Origin: Euryodendron excelsum
Taxonomy: Eukaryota > Streptophyta > Magnoliopsida > Ericales > Pentaphylacaceae
Direction: 5' to 3'
Assembly (NCBI GenBank): GCA_033060915.1
Contig: CM065386.1
Coordinates: 8,545,001-8,609,000 of the forward strand
Length of the DNA stretch: 64,000 nucleotides
The stretch's first letter is position 1, and every line of letters starts with the position of its first letter. The notes beneath the pieces are model-generated. The model was not told the origin of the DNA. It ran no database searches and worked only from the letters and a program-made list of their open reading frames with translations. Position numbers and translations under genes: made by a program. Positions 22,254 through 34,538 of the stretch are shown piece by piece.

Positions 22254-22837
22254 CGAAATCATATTTCGACAAACAAGGATTACCAAAAGAATACCGGGTA
22301 TTGTTAAAAAATCTGCCTCGATCTGTGGGTAATGTTTGAAATTTTTTTGGATAATTTTGTTTTGGTTTTTCAATATAACATATTTTTAAGATTTTATAAA
22401 TATTTCTAAAAGGAAAAATGAAGGGACGTTTAAAAGAGGTTTGTCCATTACAATAATTCAATACAATATGTTGTTTGCTTATTTGTTGAAAAGATGTATT
22501 GCTTGGTCATAAGATTGTGTATTTTCACATAAAATGATACAATGGTCGGTAACATTGTCATGTCTTTTTTAAGGAATGTATACAATTTAAACCATGAAAA
22601 CGTTGAAAGAAATGATCTTATGGTTACAAAAATATGTTTATTCAAAGAGTAATAAAAAATTGTAACCTTATGTGAAAAGTTACAACCATTATCAAGAAAT
22701 GCTAGTATGCCAGTAAGGGGAAAAAGTCTAGTAGTTAAGTGACATGTGTTATTCAGTAGTCATTCTTATCATATAACATGTCTTTCTTGAAAGTCTTTCT
22801 ATTTCTTTACAAATTTAAGTTGGTGATATAATGTAAA

Positions 22838-25678
22838 ACAAGAAAAGCCACATTTAGCGACCAAGAATGGTTTGCCAGAAGTCTGGATTTTGTTGCTAAA
22901 ATTTATTGGCAACGAATATATTTTCGTTGCTAGCTCGTCGCCGAACCATTGACACAGAAAGATTTTGGCAACAATTTATAATTTCGTCGCCAAAAGTAAC
23001 ATTTTCGCATTACATTATATCACGACAACATAATCACTCGCCAAAAACTTTACAACAGTGAACAAGTAATTTCGCCCCTAAAACTGATTGTTTGTTTGGA
23101 AAAATAATCCTTTTACCATCAAAACTTAGCGTCGCCAAAATTACCCACTCTTATTAGCAGCTTGATATTTATATTTCGTGGCCAAAAGTATATTTTATTT
23201 TTATAAACCAATAAAATACATTGGAGAATCAGCGATTTATTATATATTATCGCCACAAGTGAATTTTATTTTCCTGAAAAACCCCTAAATTACATTGGAC
23301 ATTTTTTCATCTACATATACAACCTATAAATTCAATCGACACTTTTGTATTATTAATTCATTAAAAGCAATATACAAAATGTCTAAATGTAAAAAAAAAA
23401 AATATTGAAGTACAAACGAAAATCTTGAAATAAATTGTAAACATCCTAATAGAAAACAAATATCTTCCGTTGATGCCCAAATCTATCTACACGCAGAGTC
23501 TATCTTCTATCTGTAACAAAACAAAAAAAAAAATAAAAAAGAAACTATCAATAATTTCTCAAATATATATATATATATATATATGAGCGTGTGAAGCTAA
23601 AAAGCTTGTTTGAGTTGAAATGTCTTGCTTGTAAACCAGAACATGGGCCAATCAGGCTCAATAGGTCAGTTTGATAGTTAGCTAGCTAGCTAGCTGTACT
23701 CACTACTATCAACCACATCAATTCAAGTTAAAAAGCAAGTAATTTCACTTTTCCAGGTGAAACCCATCATCATAACAACAACACGCACATGGGTAAATCA
23801 TAAAAATCAAAAGTTTTGCTAGAACCTGTAAAACAAAGAAAATGAAAAAAACAAAACAAAGAAAATGAAAATTACCTGACCACATTTCTTTCTCAAAGCA
23901 ACACTTGGAAGACACTATCCTTTGGGCCTCCATTAAACACCATCCAACCAATCACAAATACTAGTGGCAACCTACACCACCAACAACACAGACAAACACA
24001 TAAACATGCATGTAAAGGGAAGAACAGACCATGTCATCATTGACTTCTAAACAAAACTTTCCCTTCCCCTTCCATCCAAACATAGTCATCAACGAATTCT
24101 AAGTAAAACATTTACCACTTTTAATAATTCTAAACCAAACTTCAGATGGTACTTCTCATGGGCATAGGCTTAAGGTATTCTTCTCTGTCACAAATACAGG
24201 CATGTTTATGAGAAGTCCAATTAGGATCCTGAGACCAACAACAAATCAGCAAAAAGAAAGGCAACTATATAGGACACAGCCTCTTAAGTCATAAATTAGA
24301 GTGGTTATACGAAACTAGTTCTGTAACAGTTAAAATCAAATACTATTTTCATCCCAAATAAGAAATTTATCTGAGATGATAATAATGAGTTATAATCAAA
24401 TGAAAATAACCATCAAACTTATTTTAAGTACCCAAAGAACTTGGGGGAAAAAATTGGAGATCTAAATTTCAAAATTTGGAACAAAAAGTACCCAACTAGT
24501 GAGAGACGATGTCGTAGAACTATTGCAAAGGCAGTATTTAGACTTCCAAGCCACACACTTAGCCAGAAATTCGCAGGTTACTTGTTCAAAAATCTGAAAC
24601 CAAAAATGATAAACCTACACATTGTAAATCACAAATCGACAACAAAAAATCAAATCAATTTTATTTATCATGGGATATCTGTGTATATGTGTATATACAA
24701 GCATCTTAAGTTAGGGTTTCTGAAATTGGGTGAGACAGAGAGAGGCTGAAATTGGTACCAAAATGTTAGGGTTTTCCAAAATCAAGTGAGAGAGAGAGAG
24801 GGAGGGAGAGAAGGATACCTTTAAGGATACCTTTGCATGGTTGGGGAAAATGGCCCGTCTTCAGCAATACTCTTCTTTGGCAACTTCTCAGATCTCACAG
24901 TGGGAAAGGGAGGGAGACATAGCTAGAGAGAGAAAGAGAAGGGATAAAGTTTGGCAGGCAGAGAGACGAACAAGAGAGAGACGATGAAAAACACATGATG
25001 GGGTTTCTTAAATCTAGAAACAGTTGCCACAACAAAACGCAAAAGTAAAAAATTTTGGCCCATTTGATAATGCTGTCAGTTTTTATTTTTTGTTATGTAT
25101 TTTTCGTAATCTAGTAATTGATATTTGTAAACTATCATTATACCAACAGTACCGAAATGATATTTTAAAAACAGAAATTATACTCATTTTAGTATTTTTC
25201 ATTTTCTTTTTCCGAATTTTATAAACAATTAAAACCAAAAAATAAAAACAGACAATTTTTTTGTTTTATATTAAAATAATAAAAAAATAAAAACAAAAAA
25301 GTAACCATAATATTCCACACAAGTTTTAGTTGTCGTCAAATTTTCAAAAGTTTCCTTCTTGCAATCCTTTCCTGCCGGTTGCGCGTGAAAATTTCGTGCC
25401 AAGTTTTGTGCAATAATCGGCCATTAGAACAAAATAAAATGCACTTTTGGCAACGACAAATAAACGTTGTTGCCGAATCCCTCCTTGTAGCGCTATTAAG
25501 AACAATTTTTGTGGCAATAATTGGCGACGAGAATAAAGTATTTGTTGCAGAAAGTACTCATTTCATAGCTGGGAAAAGATTTTGTTGCGGATATGGCTCA
25601 TTCGGCGACAAAGAAAAATGCCGCAGAAACTATACTTTTGGCAACGAGATTATGTACTCGTTGTAAAAAGTTGTAGTG
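22838..25678. mobile_element. Non-autonomous CACTA-like element
   Basis: The right end, read on the minus strand, is CACTACAACTTTTTACAACG, a classic CACTA terminus. Both subterminal zones (22875-23180 and 25430-25660) are packed with short GGCAACGA / CGTCGCCAAAA motifs in both orientations, as CACTA transposase-binding regions are. The left end (AAACAAGAAAAGCCACATTTAGCGACC) has a mutated CACTA start, so that boundary is approximate. No transposase was found; the middle is AT-rich with (TA)n at 23564-23584. On the minus strand, 23870-23945 and 24831-24905 look like exon ends followed by GTAATT and GTATCC, so host-gene fragments may have been captured. This is a suggestion only. Confidence 0.6.
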
Positions 25679-25858
25679 GAAGGTGTAATTTGTTGTACTA
25701 TGTGTCACAATTATATAGGTATAACTACTGATAACTTAGTATTGCCTAATCACTGGACTTTCTTCCCTTAAATAAGAAAGCCTTACAATCAGTCATTTGA
25801 AACATATTTCAAATTTCAATTGAAACAATTAGACCTCTCTTCACTCTTAATAAAGGAT

Positions 25859-27185
25859 TGATTGTACTTTAAAAGTGCAATTATAACACTTTAACTTGTG
25901 CTTTATTAGCCTTACTGTACGATTGTATATACTCTTTTAGGTAGATTTTAGTATTAACTAAATTTGTTTTGTTTTATATAGGTTTTAAGTTTAAATTATA
26001 GAACTTCGTACACAGGTTTCAAAGAGATGATATCAAAGTACAAGTTACTGAAGTACGTATAGCTAAAATTTTAAAAGGCCATATCTTTTAAATCAGAAGT
26101 GCTACTGGGATCCATAATATATCGATTACATATAACTTTTCGAGATCTACCGATCTGAAGGAGGAGCACTAACCATCCAGACGCCCTTCTTAAGCCATCC
26201 AAACGGACTTCAATACTTAGAAAATTTTGCAAAGTCTCATCTTCATCCCACTACTCATCCAGACGCCCTTCTCAATCGTTCGGATGGCCCATCAGGAAAA
26301 CTGTCGAGACGCCTTCCAATATCGTCCAGATGCCCCGCCACAGATAAGAATCCTTTTTAGACTAAGGTTGATATCTTTTTAAGCCCATATAAGTCCTTTT
26401 GAGTGGGATATAGTTAGCTAAGCTTAGACTTACGAATTATAGTAGCTTTTGAGAGCTTTTTACTTCTAAAAACCCTAGTTTTTATAATCAACACTTGTTT
26501 GATTAATCAAGATTCTTTGTTTTCAATTCTTCTCAAGAATTCAATTCAATTTTTATGTGCTTTGATTATGAATATCAGTAGTTAAATTTCACCTTGGCAT
26601 GAGTTGTGAAGATTGACTGGTCAAGAGAGAATTCTTCAAGCTATTGATGTGCTTTCATGATTAAATCTTTTTAAACATAAGATTTATTTTTTTCTTCTCA
26701 GATTCTTTTGAAATTAAGATTTGATGATCAAACTCTTGAAATATTTATAGACAAGTTTTGAATTGGGATGAATATTGATAGAATTCCTGATATGAACCTT
26801 AGAACTTATTTTTCATATTCTAAAAGAAGTGAGTAGAATCTTAAATAGTTTTTATAGTTGAAACCCTCAAATTCAATAGCACGGTCATTGATATAGAATT
26901 GAGATAAAAATTACTTTGAAGAAGATACCCAAAAACCAATCAATTGGATCAACTGTTGCCAAGATTTCTTTTAATTGATTCAAATTTATTAGTTTATTTG
27001 ATTTCATTATCGTAGATTAAATACCCAAATTCCAAACAAGAAAGATTTTTTTCTTTTTCTTTTTGGAGTTGTTTTTCTTGAGAGTTCTATTTTTTCAAAG
27101 TGAATTTACCACATTCCACTCCATATTTTTCTTGTGAATCGATCTCGCACTTCACTGAAAAATTATTACTACATCGCGGCCAGAT
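25859..27185 (+). mobile_element. LTR fragment, related to the solo LTR at 46941-48202
   Basis: It begins TGATTGTACTTTAAAAG, the reverse-strand start of the 46941-48202 LTR. Near its end it reads AATTATTACTACATCGCGGCC, matching the other copy on the opposite strand (GCCGCGATGTAGTAATAATT). The interior holds a run of CATCCAGACGCC / TTCGGATGGCC units (26176-26335) in the position where the other copy has TTCGAACG units. The right end is lost beyond about 27185, so no target duplication could be found. Orientation is opposite to the 46.9 kb copy. Confidence 0.7.
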
Positions 27186-29250
27186 ACTAACGGATATAAA
27201 TTGCACAGTTTCTCCGGTCCTATTTTCTTCTTATCTTCTATTACAGTAATAGAATAAAACTATCTTGGTAGACTTGCAGTTCTTCTAACCGGTACTGTAA
27301 CCTAATTTTGCCGGTGCACAACTCTAATATGTACTGTCTATAGACTAGGTTTCATTACATCACAACATTAAGGACTCACTAGCTGAAATTTTGTTCCAAC
27401 AGGAGACTCACTAGCTGTTGTCGACGACATGCTGGTTTACTATCGAGGAAATGTCCAGAAATCCAGAAGCTTTTGCTGCTGGCTTATTTATAACTTTCAG
27501 CAGTAAAAAAGTTATGATTTGTCACATGGTAATATGAAAAAGGACAGCCGAGTGCACAATGCTCCCTCCATTGCAAAATTTAAGAAGAGTCAGATGTATA
27601 CAGTCTTATTCTCGTGCAGAGTGTCTGTTTTCCTAAATTTGATTTGATTTGTATGATGAGATTGTTGGGATAAACCATTATATGTTGTGAATGTACTGGT
27701 CTTTTGCATCAATGTTGGTTCTTATAATATTTCAGAGATTTAACTGGAAGATGGAAAACTCTTTTGCCTATTATATGTATGTATTTAACTTATCATCTTG
27801 TTTAGATTTGAAGAACAGATGTGTCTAGTACGTATAGCCCAAGGGCTTTTTACAAGTATTTTTTAACCCTTTAGTAGGAGCTGTAGAAATGCAAAGCCAA
27901 CCTTTCTTCTATCTTCTTTTGACGAATTTATCAACATAACCGAGTCTAAGATATAACTTTAGGTAAGATATAAAAAGAAGACCAAGTCAGCACACATTAG
28001 GCATAGATTTTAGGTAAGATATAACTTTATTTTATACTCATATGCATATGAAAACTATATACAATAAGGGCCTTTTTGGGAAGAAATAAAACCCGTTCTA
28101 GGGCCACTAGTACTAAACTGATTTCCTAAAAACACCAGATAACTTAACGGAAGTGGACTTGATTCGCTTCAATTTTCAGATAGTTTAGGCCACCTGAGCC
28201 TCACTGAACCGGGCTGCAATGGAGAAGGCTGGACAAGCGTGTGGTTCAAGCTTCACGGCCTCACTGATCTCATTGGAGAAGTATGTAATCATCCTCATCT
28301 AGATTTATTCTGAGTGGGTCTTTGAATTGGGCACCCTCCAATATGGAGGCTCACTTGGCTGCAATACTGCAATAGGAGGGAAAAAAAAGGGGGAAATTTT
28401 AGAGTTGGGAGTTTGCTCCAACAAAACAAAAACACCAAATGGTTAAGGAATATTTAGAAAGCCCGAACAAGAAAAAAAATGTGTGTCATTCATAAACAAA
28501 ATTTCACTATAAATTATGCATCACGAAATTACTACTTTCTTCTATAAAAGTTTTTAGTCTTTTGTTTTTGAGGCATACCCACAAAACTTTGATTATCCCA
28601 AAAACAAACGCACCCTTGTATTGTTGCATTCTTTGGTGTTCAACTTATCAATTATTGTTGAGGAATCAATCTTACATTCTCTGAAAATAGTTCGCTCTCT
28701 CTCTCTCTGAAAATACTTTCAACATTTCTGTCGTCTAATATTTTGTCCAAATTTTGTCAAGGACCTCCAGGTGATGGGTGATAAATATTAAATAATCATA
28801 AGCAAGCACGCTGCTGTTAGGAGATAGAGAGTTTAGCGATGCCAGCAATACCGATTACAATGTTGTACAGCTATTTTCTACAGAAATAATGTGGCTGCAC
28901 TTGTAACAAAGATTTTAAAGAAACTAAATTTGAAGCTATTTCTAAAAAGTATATTTTCACTCCGATTAGAATCCTCTCTATTTTATTGATTGACGAGTTA
29001 ACACATCATTTAAAATAAAAATGAGTAGTTCAGATGAGTTAATTTGAAATTTATTTTATTTCATGGTTATATATAAAAAAATAAATTTTAATATAAAATA
29101 ATATAGTTTTTGGTAAAACATCTCATTGGGCTTTACCTTGTATATTGATTGATGGAATGGAGATAAAAAAAAATGGAGAAGATCCAAATCCTTCAAATCA
29201 ACTCAATTCAAGCCAACAAACATTAATTCCAATCACTTGAAGTTGACTAC
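27186..29250. other. Intergenic between two LTR remnants; no confident gene
   Basis: A TTTGTTCCAACAG acceptor-like site near 27400 precedes a short open stretch, and 28175-28290 reads through as a short frame ending at a GTATGT donor-like site. Neither has a recognisable domain. The rest is AT-rich. These could be remnants of a host gene broken by retroelement insertion. Confidence 0.3.
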
Positions 29251-31090
29251 TGTTAGGATTTTTAGTATTAATTAATTCCGTTGACAAAGACACATTACTT
29301 GTAACCTTGGTTTAAGTTGTATTTGGGTCAAAAAGTTCAAGTTCAAGCTGTCAGAGTACAAGCTGTCCAAGCTGCAGTATAAGTATATATGCACACAAAG
29401 TTGAAACTTTGAAAGGTAATATTTCTTTGCTCAGTAGTTCGTTCAAGCTTCATAATATATGGATTCCATATAACTTTTCGAGAGCAATCTAAATATGCAG
29501 AGATCTCGGCTCAAGCGAAGTCCGCTCAAGCGGTACGTAGAAATTCTACAGATGCAAAAATTCAGAGAGAACCGCTTTTAGACCACTAGATATCCGCTCG
29601 AGCGGTACAACGAAATTTTGTTCGAATTAAAATACTCTATCATCAAAGTAAGTTAATTTTTGAGAACTCTTTAGCCAGATCTTTTTGATTAATCAGGAGA
29701 TAGTTCCAGTCTATTTATACCTGGTTATTTTGTGTAGTTTGTCAATTTGTGACAAAAAAGAGGAGATGAGATTAAATATGTTGACTTATGTTAATTGTAT
29801 TAACTTAAAGGGATTGATTTGACGAAAAAAAAGTGATATTGCTTGTAGATATAATTACTATGTTATACATATTTTTCATCACTTGCTTTTCACATGATTT
29901 GATTGTTTATGGATGTGCAGCTATAGCTTCAACAATTTTGCATTCTTCTTGTTGTTTTTCGTTAATTTAAGTTCTTGGGATGGGAGTTATAATGAGGTTG
30001 TTTTGGTGTTTAAATTTTGTCACGGAATTACTAAAGAGGGAAATTGTTAAGATTTTTAGTATTGGCTAATTCCGTTGATAAAGACACTTTGCTTGTAACT
30101 TTGGTTCAAGTTGTATTTGGGTCAAAAAGTCTAAAATTCAAGTTCAAACTGTTAGAATACAAGCTGCAGTACAAGCATTTAAAGCACGCAGATCTGAAAC
30201 TTTGAAATATCATATCTCTTTGCTCAGGTGTCCGTTTAAGCTCTATAATATATGGGTTCTATATAACTTTTTGAGAGTAATCTAAATATGCAGAGATCTC
30301 GGCTCAAGCGAAATCTGCTCGAGCGGTAAGAGGTCCGCTTGAGCGGTACATAAAAATTCTACAAATGCAAAAATCCAGAGAGCACCGCTCGAAAACCGCT
30401 AGATATCCACTCGAGTAGTACGGCAAAATTTCGTTTGAATTAAAATACTTTCTCATCAAAGTTAATTTTTAAGAACTCTTTAGCCAGATCTTTTCGACCA
30501 ATTCTGAGATAGTTCCAGCCTTATTTTTCTAATAATTTTGGAAAGCATATAAGAGCAGCAAGAAAGAGACTTAGGGTGAGACACTGGACATTTTCTCTCA
30601 AGCTTGATATTCAGAATTGATCAAAAGAGTGAAGGGGTGAAAAGTTGATATTTTGAGATCACAAGAGCGAGTATTTTCACTAGTTGATTTTACAACTTGA
30701 AAAATGACTAGGGGATAGTCTTTAAAGGATTCTAAAGGCGAATAACATTGAGGGTATTCGATGTTAAAACTAAAGCACGGGAGCAGAAACTCGAGGAGTC
30801 GAGCACACAATCTTAAGCCGGGGTTCGTACAGATTCAAACAGTAATTGTGAAATTTAATTACTAGGACTGTAAGTTTGTGCGTGTGTAAACTATTTAATA
30901 TAGTGCTTGGCTTGCTGGACGTGGTTTTTTTTCGATTTGAGTTTTCACGATAAATTCCTATGTCTGTACTTTATTACTTTGCATTACATACATTCATTAC
31001 ATAGATAAAGATTTATGTTAAAATTTAAGTTATACGGAATTTTAACTACATTAATCCCTTTTCCCCCGTTGACTTATTTTCGTTAAAGTT
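29251..31090 (+). mobile_element. Copia-like LTR remnant with two direct LTR copies
   Basis: Two direct repeats start TGTTAGGATTTTTAGTATT (29251) and TGTTAAGATTTTTAGTATT (30045) and stay alignable for about 470 bp. The stretch before the second copy ends ACTAAAGAGGGAAAT, a polypurine tract, so 30045 onward is the 3' LTR (end uncertain, about 31090) and 29251-29722 is a fragment of another LTR. Both carry CCGCTCGAGCGG-type palindromes (29515-29615, 30300-30420). The short stretch between them has no coding capacity; the element is a deletion derivative. Confidence 0.65.
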
Positions 31091-32240
31091 CAGGACAATT
31101 ATTTGCCCCGAACGAGCAATTTCTATCAAATTTGTCCTTGAGAAGATTTCGTTTGTGAAGCATTATTTGAAAGTGTCATTATCTATATATTGACCATTGG
31201 CCATCTTCACAAAACAAAATCCAATCGACCATTGAGATCAAAATGAATATCCTTTTTGTTTTTCTTCTTTTTTCACATTATTCGTACATTGTGGTAAGAG
31301 GCTTTTGCTGAGAAAGCCAAATTCATTTGTGTTTCGTAGCTATTATCTTTTCCCTAAATACTCAACTTCCCAGAAAAGAAGTACAGGTGGTGCAGAATAC
31401 ATGGAGACAGCAAAACTTTCACCTGCTTCACTCACACTTGCGTCTAGCTTTGGGTTTGATTCAATCCGAATATTGAAAATAAGCTCATTTCTCTAAGATT
31501 TGTCATTTTGAGCTCATGGCCAAACCAAACTATGACACAATCACATGATTCACATGCATCACCAAAAAGAAAAAGAAAAAAAAATACAATATTCTTTTCT
31601 TAGTTCATGATAGTGAGTCGCACAAATCTTAATCAAATTGCAGTTAGTAGGGATTAGGAAGATTTCGGCATGCTGCATTCTAAGACCAAGGGGTGTTGAC
31701 ATTGAACCTCTTAAAAATAGACTAATTTTAAAAAATAAGTTATCAGCTGTAAGTTTAAGCTATGCGTTATAAAAAATAAAAAAAAGCTATGTTCAAGGAG
31801 TCCATTTTTCTATACAGTTACATTTAAAGACATCAGATTATCAATGATGAAAAGCACTGTCTCTACTTACTTTCACATTTGGAGGTGTCTTCTTCGCCTA
31901 CCCTCCTCTTCTCCATTCATTTCTTCTTGTAACTTTTCTTGTATATATGCATGTACATATATGCAGGATATGCATTTACTTTCACTTTTGAGTCTAGCAT
32001 GGAGTCTTCGTGAGAAGGAAGACATTTGTTAATCTTGGCTGGTAATCTTCATGCTTATAAATTTTTCACGCACTCTAATCTAGTACCTTTCCAGCAATCC
32101 CCGGCCACATGAACTGATTCTTCAAAGCAGCTATTATTTTCCTTCTTAATTGAGAGAATTCTGAAAACTCGAGAAAAGCTTTGAATTCTAACATTATTCA
32201 GTTCTTCGACTTCTTTGATATATCACCATCTCTCTTGTAG
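31091..32240. other. Intergenic; probable 5' region of the RLK remnant
   Basis: The interval includes a MITE-like TTATAAGC-type fragment at 31690-31800. Sequence at 32100-32240, ending TCTCTTGTAG just before the RLK ATG, looks like a 5' UTR intron acceptor retained from the intact parental gene. No independent coding sequence was recognised. Confidence 0.4.
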
Positions 32241-32246
32241 AATTAA

Positions 32247-32618
32247 ATGGGCAATTCTCGGATTTTATCATTCTACATCACAGTATATGTGGTTGCTTTT
32301 GTTTTCCCAGAAATAATTACAGCAGTGCTTCTCTACAGGCGATGGAAAAGAAAAGCACATTGTTATTCAAGATAGTTTCTCCGGTATAGTTTTTTTCATC
32401 TATTTCAGAAGTTTCCAACTTTGAGAAATCAAAGGGAAGAATTTGCTAATGGGTTTTGATGGACTAACACAGGGGGAAAGCTGGTCATGTTTAGATCACC
32501 GAAGACCAAATCTCTGAAGTATGATAAGTTCTTAAAGAAGACCATGAAACTGAGTAGCAAGGACATTATTGGATCTGGAGGCTATGGTACAGTTCATAGA
32601 ATGTTACCTCTATGTTAA
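32247..32618 (+). pseudogene. Truncated receptor-like kinase (At1g78530-like), first two exons only
   Basis: Exon 1 (32247-32380) encodes MGNSRILSFYITVYVVAF...LLYRRWKRK: a short N-terminus, one membrane helix and a basic stop-transfer segment. A one-base shift puts TAG at 32373. After an intron ending ACAG at 32472, exon 2 (32473-32618) reads GKLVMFRS, then LSSKDIIGSGGYGTVHR, the start of a protein kinase domain with its Gly-rich loop (GSGGYGTV). Layout and wording match the plant receptor-like kinase typified by Arabidopsis At1g78530, which is about 350 aa. Everything after the Gly-rich loop is missing: the catalytic Lys, HRD and DFG are absent, and sequence beyond about 32640 belongs to the m3 flank. 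Exonic frameshift and truncation make this a pseudogene. The break coincides with the left edge of duplicated copy 2. Confidence 0.8.
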
Positions 32619-33018
32619 AACTGCTTAGCTCTCTTATATCCAGTCGTTATTTTTTTAGTACACTAATCTGAGTACTCCTTTAAGAGAAATAGATCACCTT
32701 GTGTTCTTGCTCTGTTTTATGCCATTTGATAATTCAATTGAATGTTACCTCTGTTTCCCAAAAAAAAAAAAACAAAAAAAGGAAAAATAGAAAATCCAAA
32801 CATATTTGCTCCGGGAGATGTATCATTTAATCCCATGGATCTCCATAGTCGTTTCAGTAAGTCATAGGCTTTGTTCAAATTTATAGTATTAAAATTTCAG
32901 GAGAAATTGCTTGTCCCAAACCTTCCACCATACAGCGACAAAGAGAAATATTTATGGATATATTAGCAGATGAGAGAGAGAGAGAGAGAGAGAGAGGTTA
33001 CAAAGCCAAAAACCTTTA

Positions 33019-33378
33019 TTAATTTCTTAACAGGGCCCAGAGGAACAAAGCCAGAGCAGATGCCATGGAAACCATGGAGGAGCACTCGCAGAACTTGGCA
33101 ATCAAGGATCGATCATGGATCAACAAAGCGCTCAACGCGCCAGCGAAGGCGAATATAAGGGACACTACAAATGCATGGAAGGTCGACGGGAGCCCTTTAA
33201 ATACGATGGTCGGAACTGGGTCGCCGTTTACGTAATCACATGGAACTACGGCGAGAATTGTGGCTATTGTGAAGGCGGCCACCAATATTGATTCTAATAT
33301 GCTGGTTTGGATCGGTTGCGGAGTAGAACTGAACTTCGAGCCATCCGGGGTGAGAATCGCAAAACCTGCTGAGATCAT
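33019..33378 (-). CDS. m3: small three-helix membrane protein, type I
   Basis: This is an uncharacterised 119 aa protein, the closest relative of m1. Helices are at about residues 28-46, 69-87 and 101-116. It shares PDGxKFSS (11-18), the NGDPVPTIVFKGLPSTFHAF core (51-70) and LLIHDRSLIAKFCECSSM (85-102). It stops at LLRN, 15 residues earlier than m1. The ATG at 33378 is the first in frame and aligns with m1; upstream the frame opens only with TTG. A preceding ATG at about 33401 is out of frame and gives a seven-codon upstream ORF whose first codons (MPR) match the start of m2, so the type I start seems to have moved after a frameshift. A good TATA element lies 75 bp upstream. Unlike m1 and m2, it has no partner plus-strand gene before the next m gene. 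Confidence 0.72.
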   Translation of the reverse strand: MISAGFAILTPDGSKFSSTPQPIQTSILESILVAAFTIATILAVVPCDYVNGDPVPTIVFKGLPSTFHAFVVSLIFAFAGALSALLIHDRSLIAKFCECSSMVSMASALALFLWALLRN

Positions 33379-33452
33379 GCTTTGCAATTTCTTGGCATGT
33401 TATTTGGAGGACTGATAATGCTCTCTGGTCGTAAATATATCGCCCTGTAGCC

Positions 33453-33460
33453 TATTTATA
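33453..33460 (-). promoter_or_regulatory. TATA element of m3
   Basis: The minus strand reads CTATAAATAGGC, a textbook plant TATA box, 75 bp before the chosen ATG. It supports the minus strand as the coding strand for this family. Confidence 0.65.
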
Positions 33461-34251
33461 GACGGGGATTTCAGTAGACCCCATGTGATTTTTCGCAAGA
33501 CTCCAAGTCTCCAACCGTTAAACACGTAGCTGGGCTTGTGTTTGTAACCTTATTCTAGGGTCATGTGTTCAAATTAATTTGAGATGATAATTACGAAAAT
33601 TAAATGTTATTGAGAAGAGGTTGAATGATTGTTTATATTTTGGTGTGGCTGTCTCTAGATCAGTAATTATGACTCAATTTGAATATTTCGCAATGAATAA
33701 AAACTCCTATAATCATACTCAAGGGGGATTATTATACTGGTCACTCCTTTATACCTTTTCACTAAGGAAAAAAAAAATATTCAATGCTTTTAGAGCATGA
33801 CATTTCTCAAATCGAGTCTTGAACGCACTTACTAAACCCATTTCTAGACACACATAACAAGGAGATGACTCATTGCATTGTGTGAAAACAAGCAAGGTAG
33901 GTAACCTGGTGCTCCTAGGGATGATAACGAGGCTGGTTTGGGTCGAGAGACCCCTTTATCCTCGCTCCACCATAGTAACATCTCCCCCCATTCCCGCCCC
34001 ACACCGCTTAACACCTTCCCACACCCGCCTCGCTCCATTTCCTTTCTCTAAGTAATTTTTTCAAACACATCATGAACAAAGTAAGAAATAAAATTACAAA
34101 AAAAAATCACAATAATCATAATAAAATATATGCATATAAAAAATAAATATATATTTATAAATGGGATAGATTCTGGTTGAGGTAGGTTTTTGCACCTTAT
34201 CCCCAAACCCGTTCCGCCTCAATTATTATTACCCCATACCTGTATCTAGGG

Positions 34252-34538
34252 ACGGACAGAAGGGGGGCGAGTGGGGGCCACAGACCCTCAAAGTTTTGAA
34301 AATCTCCTATATACCTTATAAAATTTTGAATATTTCAAATACAATATAGTATATTGACCCCTTCAAAATTTCTAAATTTTCATTCACCTTTGTAGATTTT
34401 TGGATATTAAGAATACCATATAGTGTATTGATCTCCTAAAAATTAAAATAATTTCCTTAATTCTCCTTTCAACATAAAAAAAATAAAAAGTTCTTTGCCT
34501 CCCCTCAATTGAAATCCTACGTCCGCCACTGCTTGTAC
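34252..34538. mobile_element. MITE nested in a dispersed repeat
   Basis: The sequence starts AGGGACGGACAGAAGGGGGGCGAG and ends AAATCCTACGTCCGCCACTG, a common plant non-autonomous element with related ends. The flanking dispersed repeat continues on both sides (TACCCCATACCTGTA before, TTGTACCAATAGGGGCAGG after), so this element is the younger insertion. Confidence 0.6.

Noticed and set aside
27400..27510. Possible last exon after a TTTGTTCCAACAG acceptor
   Set aside because: The short peptide has no recognisable domain and the acceptor region contains a local repeat (GACTCACTAGCTG); not enough to call a gene.
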